A stretch of DNA of 64,000 bases, taken from NCBI RefSeq assembly GCF_021173675.1, contig NZ_JAIHON010000018.1, forward strand, positions 1 through 64,000, given 5' to 3'. The translations under genes and the position numbers were made by a program. Every line of letters begins with the position of its first letter. Positions within the stretch are counted from its first letter, which is position 1. Of this stretch, positions 6,927 through 14,688 are shown in pieces. The notes beneath the pieces were generated by a model that saw only the letters and a list, made by a program, of their open reading frames with translations, made no database searches and was not told the DNA's origin. This DNA is from Streptomyces lincolnensis. GTDB lineage: Bacteria; Actinomycetota; Actinomycetes; Streptomycetales; Streptomycetaceae.

Positions 6927-8171
6927 ATGACAGCTTCCGGCGCCGAACTGCGGCGCACCTTGGGCGTGGGCGATGCCGTGGTCATCGGGCTGGGCTCGAT
7001 GATCGGCGCCGGTATCTTCGCCGCCCTGGGACCCGCGGCCCACGCGGCCGGATCCGGACTGCTGCTCGGGCTCGCGGTGGCCGCCGGGGTCGCGTACTGC
7101 AACGCCACCTCGTCGGCGCGGCTGGCCGCCCTGTACCCGGCCTCCGGCGGCACGTACGTGTACGGACGCGAGCGGCTGGGGCCGTTCTGGGGCTATCTCG
7201 CGGGCTGGTCGTTCGTCGTCGGCAAGACGGCCTCCTGTGCGGCGATGGCGCTCACCGTGGGCGCGTACGTCTGGCCGGACCAGGCGCACGCGGTCGCGGT
7301 CGCGGCCGTGGTGGCGCTGACCGCGGTGAACTACGGCGGTGTCCAGAAGTCCGCCTGGCTGACCCGGGCGATCGTCGCGGTGGTCCTGGCTGTCCTCGCT
7401 TCCGTCGTGGTCGTGTGCCTGGGGTCCGGGACGTTCGATGCCGGGCGGCTGGACATCGGGGCCTCGGGCGGTGTGATGGGCGTGCTCCAGGCGGCCGGTC
7501 TGCTGTTCTTCGCGTTCGCGGGATACGCGCGCATCGCGACCCTCGGCGAGGAGGTACGGGATCCCGCGCGCACCATCCCCCGCGCGATCCCGATCGCTCT
7601 GGGTATCGCGCTGGCGGTGTACGCGTGTGTGGCGGTGGCTGTCCTTTCCGTGCTGGGTGCGGATGGTCTCGGGCGGGCGACGGCGCCACTGGCCGACGCG
7701 GTGCGCGCGGCCGGGGTGCCGGAGCTGGTGCCGGTGGTGCGGGTGGGCGCCGCCGTGGCCGCGCTGGGCTCCCTGCTCGCCCTGGTCCTGGGCGTGTCGC
7801 GGACGACGCTGGCCATGGCCCGGGACCGGCATCTGCCCGGCGTGTTGGCCGCCGTGCATCCGCGGTTCCAGGTCCCGCACCGCGCCGAGCTGGCCGTGGG
7901 TGTCGTGGTCGCGGCGCTGGCGGCCACGGTGGACGTGCGAGGTGCGATCGGCTTCTCCTCCTTCGGTGTGCTGGCGTACTACGCCGTGGCCAACGCCTCG
8001 GCCTGGACGCTCGGTTCAGGTCCCGCGGCTCGAGTGGTGCCGGCTGTGGGGCTGCTCGGCTGCGTGGTCCTGGCGTTCGCGCTGCCGGGGGTTTCGGTGG
8101 TCGTGGGGGCCGGGGTTCTGGCGGTGGGTGTGCTGGCGTACGGGGTGCGGCGGGGACTGGCGGGGCGGTAG
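6927..8171 (+). CDS. APC family amino acid permease
   Basis: A 414-residue APC-superfamily transporter. It starts with GDAVVIGLGSMIGAGIFAALGPAA, the conserved TM1 substrate-binding motif, and continues with about twelve hydrophobic segments, including AFAGYARIATLGEEVRDPARTIPRAI, the family motif after TM6. The chosen ATG has AAGG 8 bp upstream; an in-frame GTG at 6918 overlaps that ribosome site and is less likely. Cationic or neutral amino acid uptake is likely; the substrate is not predictable. It stands alone, followed by the convergent SMI1-like gene. Confidence 0.9.
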   Translation: MTASGAELRRTLGVGDAVVIGLGSMIGAGIFAALGPAAHAAGSGLLLGLAVAAGVAYCNATSSARLAALYPASGGTYVYGRERLGPFWGYLAGWSFVVGKTASCAAMALTVGAYVWPDQAHAVAVAAVVALTAVNYGGVQKSAWLTRAIVAVVLAVLASVVVVCLGSGTFDAGRLDIGASGGVMGVLQAAGLLFFAFAGYARIATLGEEVRDPARTIPRAIPIALGIALAVYACVAVAVLSVLGADGLGRATAPLADAVRAAGVPELVPVVRVGAAVAALGSLLALVLGVSRTTLAMARDRHLPGVLAAVHPRFQVPHRAELAVGVVVAALAATVDVRGAIGFSSFGVLAYYAVANASAWTLGSGPAARVVPAVGLLGCVVLAFALPGVSVVVGAGVLAVGVLAYGVRRGLAGR

Positions 8172-8210
8172 GGACGATCCGGCCGGGGCGGGAGCCGGAG
8201 CGGTGGTCGT

Positions 8211-8272
8211 GCGTATCTCAGGACGCCCGCATGTACACCATGCGCATCTCAGGACGCCCGCATGTACGCCGT
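8211..8272. repeat. 31-bp tandem duplication over the stop of the SMI1-like gene
   Basis: Two 31-bp units share CTCAGGACGCCCGCATGTAC, starting at 8217 and 8248, with two or three differences elsewhere. The unit contains the reverse-strand stop codon (8249-8251) and the last codons of the SMI1-like gene, so a second copy of the gene end follows it out of frame. Confidence 0.9.
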
Positions 8273-8815
8273 GCGTATGCGGAAGTCGGTCCACGGGGCC
8301 ATTTCCAGGTCCTCGTTCGTCTCCTCGTACCACCCTGTGCCGTCGGTCCAGGTGCGGAGCCAGTCCGCGAGGGTGGGGGCGTCCACGAACCAGGCGTGGT
8401 CGGCGTCGTCGGCGTTCGGCTCGAAGAGCAGGACGGGGTGGTGCGGGTTGTGGCAGTCGACGCATGCGTACATGGCGCAGCCCCAGTGGGATATCGGCAA
8501 CACCCCTGTGGGCCAGGGCCAGTCGGGGTCCTTGCGGCCGCTCTCGCGGTTGGCGAGGTACCGCGCCACGGCGGCGGGCTCACCGGACGGAAGGCTGTCC
8601 AGCAGGGGCAACAGCCCGTATTCCGGGCCGAATCCGCCGTCTCCTATCCGCAGGTAGAGCTCGGCGAGGAGTGCGGGCAGACGGAAGCCCAGGGCGGACT
8701 CGGCGCGGTCCACGGTGGTGGGGTCCACCGGGTCGGGAAGTGACGTCCAGCCCCAGGGGCGGGTGCGGTGCGCCTTGGCCGCCACCTGTGTCAGCAACTG
8801 CTCGCTCTCGGTCAT
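8249..8815 (-). CDS. SMI1/KNR4 family protein
   Basis: A 188-residue SMI1/KNR4 (SUKH-like) protein: DRAESALGFRLPALLAELY (about residues 39-57) followed by RIGDGGFGPEYGLLPL is the family core, and a WGWTS segment precedes it. In bacteria, SUKH proteins are often immunity proteins to polymorphic toxins, but many are solitary with no known partner. The start is taken at MTESEQLL; an ATG 15 bp further upstream (MHHEC) is possible. No toxin-like gene is adjacent, though another immunity-type protein (barstar-like) lies just upstream. Confidence 0.85.
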   Translation of the reverse strand: MTESEQLLTQVAAKAHRTRPWGWTSLPDPVDPTTVDRAESALGFRLPALLAELYLRIGDGGFGPEYGLLPLLDSLPSGEPAAVARYLANRESGRKDPDWPWPTGVLPISHWGCAMYACVDCHNPHHPVLLFEPNADDADHAWFVDAPTLADWLRTWTDGTGWYEETNEDLEMAPWTDFRIRTAYMRAS

Positions 8816-8855
8816 GCATTCATGATGCAAGGCGCCGCTGACAATCGCTCAGGCC

Positions 8856-8897
8856 TGTGGACAACCGCGCCGAGCCAGGTCCCCCGCCTGTGGATAA
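8856..8897 (-). promoter_or_regulatory. Two DnaA-box sequences in a 102-bp intergenic gap
   Basis: On the reverse strand TTGTCCACA (8856-8864), the Streptomyces consensus DnaA box, and TTATCCACA (8889-8897), the E. coli consensus, are in the same orientation 33 bp apart, both flanked by an extra GG/AG. They lie between the barstar-like gene and the start of the SMI1-like gene, so DnaA binding could affect the latter. Binding is not shown. Confidence 0.5.
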
Positions 8898-8917
8898 CCC
8901 GTCGCCGACGCGAGGTG

Positions 8918-10114
8918 TCAGGCGAGGCGGACCGCGACGTTCTTCTCGGTCAGGAACGTGAGGAGTTCCTCGAAGTCCAACGAGGAAGCCTGGTCGGCGG
9001 GTCCAACGGCGGCGGTTGCAGCGGCCGTTGCCGTGGCGGTCGCGGCTGCCAGCTGGGCGCGGGCCACATCGGCGTCGTGCCAGACGAGGGTCAGGGGTGG
9101 GGTGGCACCCCAGCGGCCGCAGAGGCAGTCCGCCAGGGCGTCGAGGCCCCAGCCGAAGTAGCCGCCGGGGCCGTTGACCGCCTCGCCGAGGGCGCAGAAG
9201 AAACCGGGGCGGTCGGTGATGTGGCGGCCGTCGAGGTGATAGGTCGTGCCGGCGGACCGGTCCGGGCGGCCGTGCGGGTGGTTCTCCCTGGCCGTGCCCA
9301 GCCAGAAGTCGCGTGCGGCGGTGTCGCACCGAGCCCAGCGGTTGGGTTCGGTCGGCCGGCCCTCTTCCCACAGCTCCCATACCTCCCGCGCCGCGAGAGG
9401 CGGTCGCTCCGACCACAGATCGAGAGTGAGGTCGACCAGGCCCGAGCCGCGGGCGGAGGGTATCCACGCCCGCACCTCGCCCTCGGCGGCGGACTGCACG
9501 GGCCGGCCGGAGGAGTCGATGCGCACGACCTTCGCGTGCCCGAGGTCCTCCTCACCGCTGTCCAGCGCGGTACGCAGGGCACCTTGAGGCGCACAGCCCA
9601 GCAGCCGCAGCGGGGGTTCCAGGGGTTCGTCCCCGTCCACACCAATCCGGGCCAGGTCACGGCAGGTGCCGAGTTGTTCGCCGGTGGCGTCGAGCAGGCG
9701 GTACCCCGGAGACAGTGGAGGACACTGCGGGTAGCCCCAGGGGTTGTCGTCGGACTCGCTCGCCTCGACCGTGATGTCCCGCAGCGTCAGATCACGGGCA
9801 CAGGCGCGGTCGCGCAGGACGCGCACGTCCTCCAGGTACCACTCGCCGACCGCCGTACCGGACTTGTCGAGGATCTCCAGGGTGAGGATGCCGAGCGGTG
9901 CCGAACCCTCGGCTCGCGCACCGGTGAGGGCCGCCGACAGCCTGCCCTCCGGTGCGCAGCCGAGGAGTTCGTACGTGCCGCGTGTGGGGGGAGGCGGGTC
10001 GGCGAAGAGGTCGGCGGCGTCCTGGCACAGGGCCCACGTCTCCTCGTAGCCGTCCTCGCCCTCGTACTCGGCCCGAGGGTCGTACGACAGCAGCAGGTAC
10101 TTCGGCTTCCCCAC
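8918..10114 (-). CDS. Large protein with C-terminal barstar-like domain
   Basis: A 398-residue protein. Residues about 295-345 (GRHITDRPGFFCALGEAVNGPGGYFG then DALADCL and PLTLVWHD) match the barstar fold, the intracellular inhibitor of barnase-type RNases. The N-terminal 270 residues contain an internal repeat: YELLGCAPEGRLSAAL and LRLLGCAPQGALRTAL each follow a YLL/YRLL strand and precede a segment naming a DxSG turn. A short Ala/Thr run (ATATATAAATAA) follows the barstar core. No cognate RNase gene is visible nearby. The repeated N-terminal module is unrecognised; the barstar call rests on motif resemblance. Confidence 0.75.
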   Translation of the reverse strand: MGKPKYLLLSYDPRAEYEGEDGYEETWALCQDAADLFADPPPPTRGTYELLGCAPEGRLSAALTGARAEGSAPLGILTLEILDKSGTAVGEWYLEDVRVLRDRACARDLTLRDITVEASESDDNPWGYPQCPPLSPGYRLLDATGEQLGTCRDLARIGVDGDEPLEPPLRLLGCAPQGALRTALDSGEEDLGHAKVVRIDSSGRPVQSAAEGEVRAWIPSARGSGLVDLTLDLWSERPPLAAREVWELWEEGRPTEPNRWARCDTAARDFWLGTARENHPHGRPDRSAGTTYHLDGRHITDRPGFFCALGEAVNGPGGYFGWGLDALADCLCGRWGATPPLTLVWHDADVARAQLAAATATATAAATAAVGPADQASSLDFEELLTFLTEKNVAVRLA

Positions 10115-10130
10115 CCCTTCGGTCCGCCCG

Positions 10131-10523
10131 TCAGCGCGCGGCGAACGGCTGGTCCGTGGGCACGATCTCGCGTCCCAGCGGGAACAACGAGACCGGAATC
10201 AGCTTGAAGTTGGCGATGCCGAACGGGATACCGATGATCGTCACGCACAGCGCGATGCCGGTGACGATGTGGCCGATGGCCAGCCACCAGCCGGCGAGGA
10301 CCAGCCAGAGCACGTTGCCCACGCAGGACGGCGCGCCCGCGTCGCGGCGCTCGACCGTCGTGTACCCGAAGGGCCACAGGGCGTAGACGCCGATGCGGAA
10401 GGCGGCTATGCCGAAGGGGATGCCGATGATCGTGATGCACAGCAGCACGCCGGCGACGAGGTAGGCGAGGAACAGCCAGAGGCCGCTCAGGACGAGCCAA
10501 ATGACGTTCAGGATGGTTTTCAC
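10131..10523 (-). CDS. YccF domain protein
   Basis: A 130-residue membrane protein made of two YccF (DUF307) repeats. LNVIWLVLSGLWLFLAYLVAG with CITIIGIPFGIAAFRI (residues about 5-43) is repeated as GNVLWLVLAGWWLAIGHIVTG with CVTIIGIPFGIANFKL. Four hydrophobic helices are expected. The function of the family is unknown. The start is GTG, overlapping the HtpX stop by 4 bp (GTGA), so it is cotranslated with the protease gene and may assist in membrane protein quality control; this is inference from coupling. Confidence 0.9.
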   Translation of the reverse strand: MKTILNVIWLVLSGLWLFLAYLVAGVLLCITIIGIPFGIAAFRIGVYALWPFGYTTVERRDAGAPSCVGNVLWLVLAGWWLAIGHIVTGIALCVTIIGIPFGIANFKLIPVSLFPLGREIVPTDQPFAAR

Positions 10524-11383
10524 TGTGGGGGACCTGCCATCTTCTCGAGCCGGGCGATGCGCTCCGCCATCGGCGGGTGTGTCGAGAACATTTTGGACAG
10601 TCCCTGGCCAGGGCGGAAGGGGTTCGCGATCATCATGTGGCTCGCGGTCTCGATGCGTGGCTCGGGGGGCAACGGAAGCTGCTTGGTGCCCATTTCGAGT
10701 TTCCGCAGGGCGCTGGCGAGGGCGAGCGGGTCACCGGTGAGCTGTGCGCCGGACGCGTCGGCCTCGTACTCTCGGGAGCGGCTGATGGCCAGCTGGATGA
10801 GGGTGGCCGCGAGCGGCCCCAGGAGCATGATCAGCAGCATGCCGAGGAGGCCGGGGCCGTCGTCGTCGTCCGAGCGGCCGATCGGGATCAGCCAGGCGAA
10901 GTTGACCAGGAACATGATCACGGAGGCGAGAGCTCCGGCGACCGAGGAGATCAGGATGTCGCGGTTGTAGACGTGACTGAGCTCGTGGCCGATCACTCCG
11001 CGCAGTTCGCGCTCGTCCAGGAGGCGCAGGATGCCGTCGGTGCAGCACACGGCGGCGTTGCGCGGGTTGCGGCCGGTGGCGAAGGCGTTGGGCGCCTCCG
11101 TCGGGGAGATGTACAGGCGCGGCATGGGCTGGCGCGCCTGGGTGGAGAGCTCACGGACCATGCGGTAGAGGCCGGGCGCCTCGAACTCGCTGACCGGGCG
11201 GGCGCGCATCGCGCGTAGAGCCAGCTTGTCGCTGTTCCAGTACGCGTACGCGTTGGTGCCCAGGGCGATCACGACTGCTACTACGAGCCCCATCCGGCCG
11301 AAGAAGCCGCCGATGACGATGATGAGTGCGGACAGTCCCCCGAGGAGTACTGCGGTCCTGAGCCCGTTGTGCCGGCGGTGCAC
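10520..11383 (-). CDS. htpX: Membrane zinc metalloprotease HtpX homologue (M48)
   Basis: A 287-residue M48B peptidase. Two N-terminal membrane helices (about 9-45) are followed by the zinc site H133-E-L-S-H137 (HELSHVYNRDI), two further hydrophobic segments (about 146-190) and a C-terminal SREYEADASGAQLTGDP segment bearing the third zinc ligand. It is expected to degrade damaged membrane proteins. I chose GTG 11383 (GGAGGG 6 bp upstream, protein beginning VHRRHNGL) over an upstream in-frame start that would add 39 atypical residues. It lies downstream of the nuo operon on the same strand with a 195-bp gap. Confidence 0.92.
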   Translation of the reverse strand: MHRRHNGLRTAVLLGGLSALIIVIGGFFGRMGLVVAVVIALGTNAYAYWNSDKLALRAMRARPVSEFEAPGLYRMVRELSTQARQPMPRLYISPTEAPNAFATGRNPRNAAVCCTDGILRLLDERELRGVIGHELSHVYNRDILISSVAGALASVIMFLVNFAWLIPIGRSDDDDGPGLLGMLLIMLLGPLAATLIQLAISRSREYEADASGAQLTGDPLALASALRKLEMGTKQLPLPPEPRIETASHMMIANPFRPGQGLSKMFSTHPPMAERIARLEKMAGPPQ

Positions 11384-11578
11384 GGTACGCCCTCCAAGTC
11401 GTGCGGCAGGGGAACCCTTTGCCTGCTGATCTGCCTTGTCGATCTGCCGTGCCACTGGTGTCGTGGTGTCACGTCCAGTGGACCCTCCCGATCTGCTCAA
11501 CGCCAGGCGAGGGTCACTAGTTCCCTTGTGCGTACGGCGGCCTGCGTGGGCCGACCGGGTGATGAGCAGCGAGGACGC

Positions 11579-13111
11579 TCAGAACAGGCCGGTGTCGGCG
11601 AAGCGCAGGACCAGCTGGGGTGCTCCGGACAGGACGATGCCGAGGACGCCGGTCAGGGCGATCGTGGCGGTGAGGGGCGCCGGCACGCGGTGCTTCACGG
11701 CCTCGCCCTCTGGAGCCCGGAACAGCAGGGCCGTCCACTGGAGGTAGTAGAAGAGCGCGATCACGACGTTGACCGCCATGACGACGGCGAGCCAGCCCAG
11801 GCCCGCGTCGACGGCCGCGGAGAACACGGTGACCTTGGCGAACAGGCCGATGATGCCCGGCGGCAGGCCTGCCAGGCAGAGCAGGAAGAACGCCAGGAGG
11901 AGGGCCGTGAGGGGGTTCGAGGCGTACAGGCCTCGGTAGTCGGCAAGGCGGTTGAGCAGCTGCGTACGGCCCACCAGGGCGGCCACCGCGAAGGCGCCGA
12001 GGTTCACGGCGGCGTACATGAGGGCGTACGCGACCGTGGAGCCGATCGACCGCTCGGCGTTGTCGGAGTACGCGGCGGCGGCGATCGGGACCAGGAGGTA
12101 GCCGGCCTGGCCGACGGAGGACCAGGCGAGCAGCCGTACCGCGCTGTACGCGCGCGTGGCCTGCTGCCGGAGGGCGCCGACGTTGCCGACGGTCATGGTG
12201 AGGGCGGCCAGGGCCGCGAGGGCGGGGCCCCAGACGTCGGCGTACGACGGGAGGGCGACGACGGTGACGAGGATCAGGCCGGAGAAGCCGACCGCCTTGC
12301 CGACGACCGACAGGTAGGCGGCGATCGGGAGGGGCGCTCCCACGTAGGTGTCCGGCACCCAGAAGTGGAACGGGACGGCGGCCGTCTTGAAGGCGAAGCC
12401 GATGAGGGTGAGAACGACGCCGGTCTGAGCGAGGGTGTGCAGCTGGCCGTCGACGTTCTGGATGCGGTCGGCGATCTGGGTGAGGTAGAGGGTGCCGGTG
12501 GTGGCGTAGACGAAGCTGACGCCCATGAGGCTGACCGCGGTCGCGGTGACCGAGGACAGGAAGAACTTCAGGGCCGCCTCGGAGGACTTCTTGTCGCCGT
12601 GCCGCAGGCCGACGAGGGCGAAGGCGGGCAGGGATGCGACCTCCAGGGCGACGATCAGGGTGGCCAGGTCGCGGGAGGCGGGCAGCAGGGCGGCTCCGGC
12701 CGCGGAGGACAGCAGGAGGAACCAGTACTCCCCTTCGGGGAGTCCCTTGTCGGCGTCCTTGAGGGCGGTGACCGACAGCAGGGCCGTGAGGAGGGCGCCG
12801 CCGAGGACGAGGAGCTGGAGGACGAGCGTGAAGCGGTCGGCCGTGTAGCTGCACACGTCGGGGGTGCCGGTCAGGCAGAAGGTGGAGCGGTCGCCGTCCA
12901 GGAGGGGCAGCAGCATGAGGGTGGAGACGGCGAGGCCCGCGACCGACAGCCAGCCCAGGAGCGCCTTCTTCTTCTCGCCGACGAACAGGTCGGCGACGAG
13001 GGCGATGAGCCCGACGACCGCCGCGATGGTGGGCGGGGCGATGGCGAGCCAGTCGACGGACTGGACGAGGCTCGCGGCCAGCGGCTGGGCCGAAGCGGCC
13101 AGGGAGCTCAT
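11579..13111 (-). CDS. nuoN: NADH-quinone oxidoreductase subunit N (second, partial nuo cluster)
   Basis: A 510-residue antiporter-like proton-pumping subunit with about fourteen membrane helices. Conserved features include FKTAAVPFHFWVPDTYVGAPLPIAAYLSV (the TM7-8 lysine/proline motif) and LAWSSVGQAGYLLVPIAA. It is the last gene of a ten-gene operon; its start overlaps the nuoM stop by 4 bp (ATGA). The operon has no nuoD, E, F or G. Confidence 0.95.
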   Translation of the reverse strand: MSSLAASAQPLAASLVQSVDWLAIAPPTIAAVVGLIALVADLFVGEKKKALLGWLSVAGLAVSTLMLLPLLDGDRSTFCLTGTPDVCSYTADRFTLVLQLLVLGGALLTALLSVTALKDADKGLPEGEYWFLLLSSAAGAALLPASRDLATLIVALEVASLPAFALVGLRHGDKKSSEAALKFFLSSVTATAVSLMGVSFVYATTGTLYLTQIADRIQNVDGQLHTLAQTGVVLTLIGFAFKTAAVPFHFWVPDTYVGAPLPIAAYLSVVGKAVGFSGLILVTVVALPSYADVWGPALAALAALTMTVGNVGALRQQATRAYSAVRLLAWSSVGQAGYLLVPIAAAAYSDNAERSIGSTVAYALMYAAVNLGAFAVAALVGRTQLLNRLADYRGLYASNPLTALLLAFFLLCLAGLPPGIIGLFAKVTVFSAAVDAGLGWLAVVMAVNVVIALFYYLQWTALLFRAPEGEAVKHRVPAPLTATIALTGVLGIVLSGAPQLVLRFADTGLF

Positions 13112-14682
13112 CGGGTGCCTCCTGCGAGGAGCTGCTGCACGGCCGGATCGGTCAGACCGAGCAGGGCCTTGGGCCAGAGACCGGCGGCGACGGTGAGGGC
13201 GACGAGCGGGGCCCAGGCCGCGAACTCGTACGTGTGGACGTCGGCGAGCTTCGGGCCTTCCTGCGGTACGGCGCCCATGCAGACGCGGCGGACCACGATC
13301 AGCATGTAGGCGGCCGTGAGCAGCGTGCCGAACGCTCCGATCGCCATGAAGGTGAGGAAGGCGGGGCGGCTGAGTTCGTCGGCGGGCCGGAACGCTCCGA
13401 ACAGCGCCAGCATCTCGCCCCAGAACCCGGCGAGGCCGGGCAGGCCGAGCGAGGCGACGGCGCCGAAGGCGAGCAGGCCGCCGAGGCGCGGGGCCTTGCC
13501 GTAGAGCGCGGCGCCGGTCTCCTTCGCGAGGGTGTCGAGGTCGGTGGTGCCGGTACGGTCCTTCAGCGCGCCGACCAGGAAGAAGAGCAGGCCGGTGATG
13601 AGGCCGTGGGCGATGTTGGCGAACAGGGCGCCGTTCACACCGGTGGGGGTCATGGTCGCGATACCGAGCAGGACGAAGCCCATGTGGCCGACGGAGGAGT
13701 AGGCGATCAGCCGCTTGAGATCGCCCTTCGCGCCCTGCTTGGCGAGAGCCAGACAGGCCAGGGACCCGTAGATGATCCCGACGACGGCGAAGGCGGCCAG
13801 GTAGGGCGCGAAGTCCCGGAAGCCGTCCGGCGCGATCGGCAGGAGAATCCGGACGAAACCGTACGTTCCCATCTTCAGCATGACGCCGGCCAGCAGGACC
13901 GAGCCGACGGTCGGCGCCGCGGTGTGGGCGTCGGGCAGCCAGCTGTGCAGCGGCCACATCGGCGTCTTCACCGCGAGCCCGATCCCGATCGCCAGAACGG
14001 CGATGACCTGCACGGATGCGGTCAGGGACCGGCCGTTGTCAGTGGCGAGTGCCACCATGTCGAACGTGCCCGCCTTGAGCCCGATCAGGAGCAGGCCCAG
14101 CAGCATGACGACCGAACCGAGCAACGTGTAGAGGATGAACCGCCAGGCGGCCCGGGTCCGCCCCTCTCCGCCCCAGCGGGCGATGAGGAAGTACATCGGG
14201 ATGAGGACCATCTCGAAGGCGAGGAAGAACAGCAGCAGGTCGAGGACGGCGAAGGTCGCGAGGGTGCCGGCCTCCAGGACGAGCAGCAGAGCGACGAACG
14301 CCTTCGGGGTCGGTCCCGCGGGCAGCTTGAAGTACGAGTAGAGCGCGCAGAGGAAGGTCAGCAGCGCGGTCAGGACCAGAAGGGGGAGGGAGATGCCGTC
14401 GATGCCGAGGTGAATGCGCACGTCGAGTGCGGGGATCCAGCTGATGTCGGTCGTGGCCTGCATCTTCGACGGATGGTCGTGGTCGAAGCCGAGCGCGAGG
14501 ACGATCGCGGCGACGAGAATCGCGCCGGTCACGGTCACACCGTGCCGCAGCACGGCCTGCTCGGGCGACTTCCCCTTCATTCCGGGCGGGGCGGGCAGGA
14601 GGGCGGCGGCGGCTCCGAGGAGCGGGCCGACGACGACGAACGCGAGAAGGAACTGCATCACGGACTCGTTGATATCGATCAC
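13108..14682 (-). CDS. nuoM: NADH-quinone oxidoreductase subunit M
   Basis: A 524-residue antiporter-like membrane subunit, about fourteen helices. AVKTPMWPLHSWLPDAHTAAPTVGSVLLAGVMLKMGTYG contains the lysine, histidine and proline of the broken TM7 region, and FEMVLIPMYFLIARWGG carries the conserved glutamate of TM5. The start is GTG 14682 (protein MIDINESVMQF); ATG 14658 is an alternative. The stop overlaps the nuoN start. Confidence 0.95.
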   Translation of the reverse strand: MIDINESVMQFLLAFVVVGPLLGAAAALLPAPPGMKGKSPEQAVLRHGVTVTGAILVAAIVLALGFDHDHPSKMQATTDISWIPALDVRIHLGIDGISLPLLVLTALLTFLCALYSYFKLPAGPTPKAFVALLLVLEAGTLATFAVLDLLLFFLAFEMVLIPMYFLIARWGGEGRTRAAWRFILYTLLGSVVMLLGLLLIGLKAGTFDMVALATDNGRSLTASVQVIAVLAIGIGLAVKTPMWPLHSWLPDAHTAAPTVGSVLLAGVMLKMGTYGFVRILLPIAPDGFRDFAPYLAAFAVVGIIYGSLACLALAKQGAKGDLKRLIAYSSVGHMGFVLLGIATMTPTGVNGALFANIAHGLITGLLFFLVGALKDRTGTTDLDTLAKETGAALYGKAPRLGGLLAFGAVASLGLPGLAGFWGEMLALFGAFRPADELSRPAFLTFMAIGAFGTLLTAAYMLIVVRRVCMGAVPQEGPKLADVHTYEFAAWAPLVALTVAAGLWPKALLGLTDPAVQQLLAGGTR

Positions 14683-14688
14683 GCCTGC

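Noticed and set aside
6492..7880. A long reverse frame that would fuse the GlsB-like protein to 370 extra residues
   Set aside because: The extra part is antisense to the APC permease; ATG 6758 gives the standard 88-residue protein.
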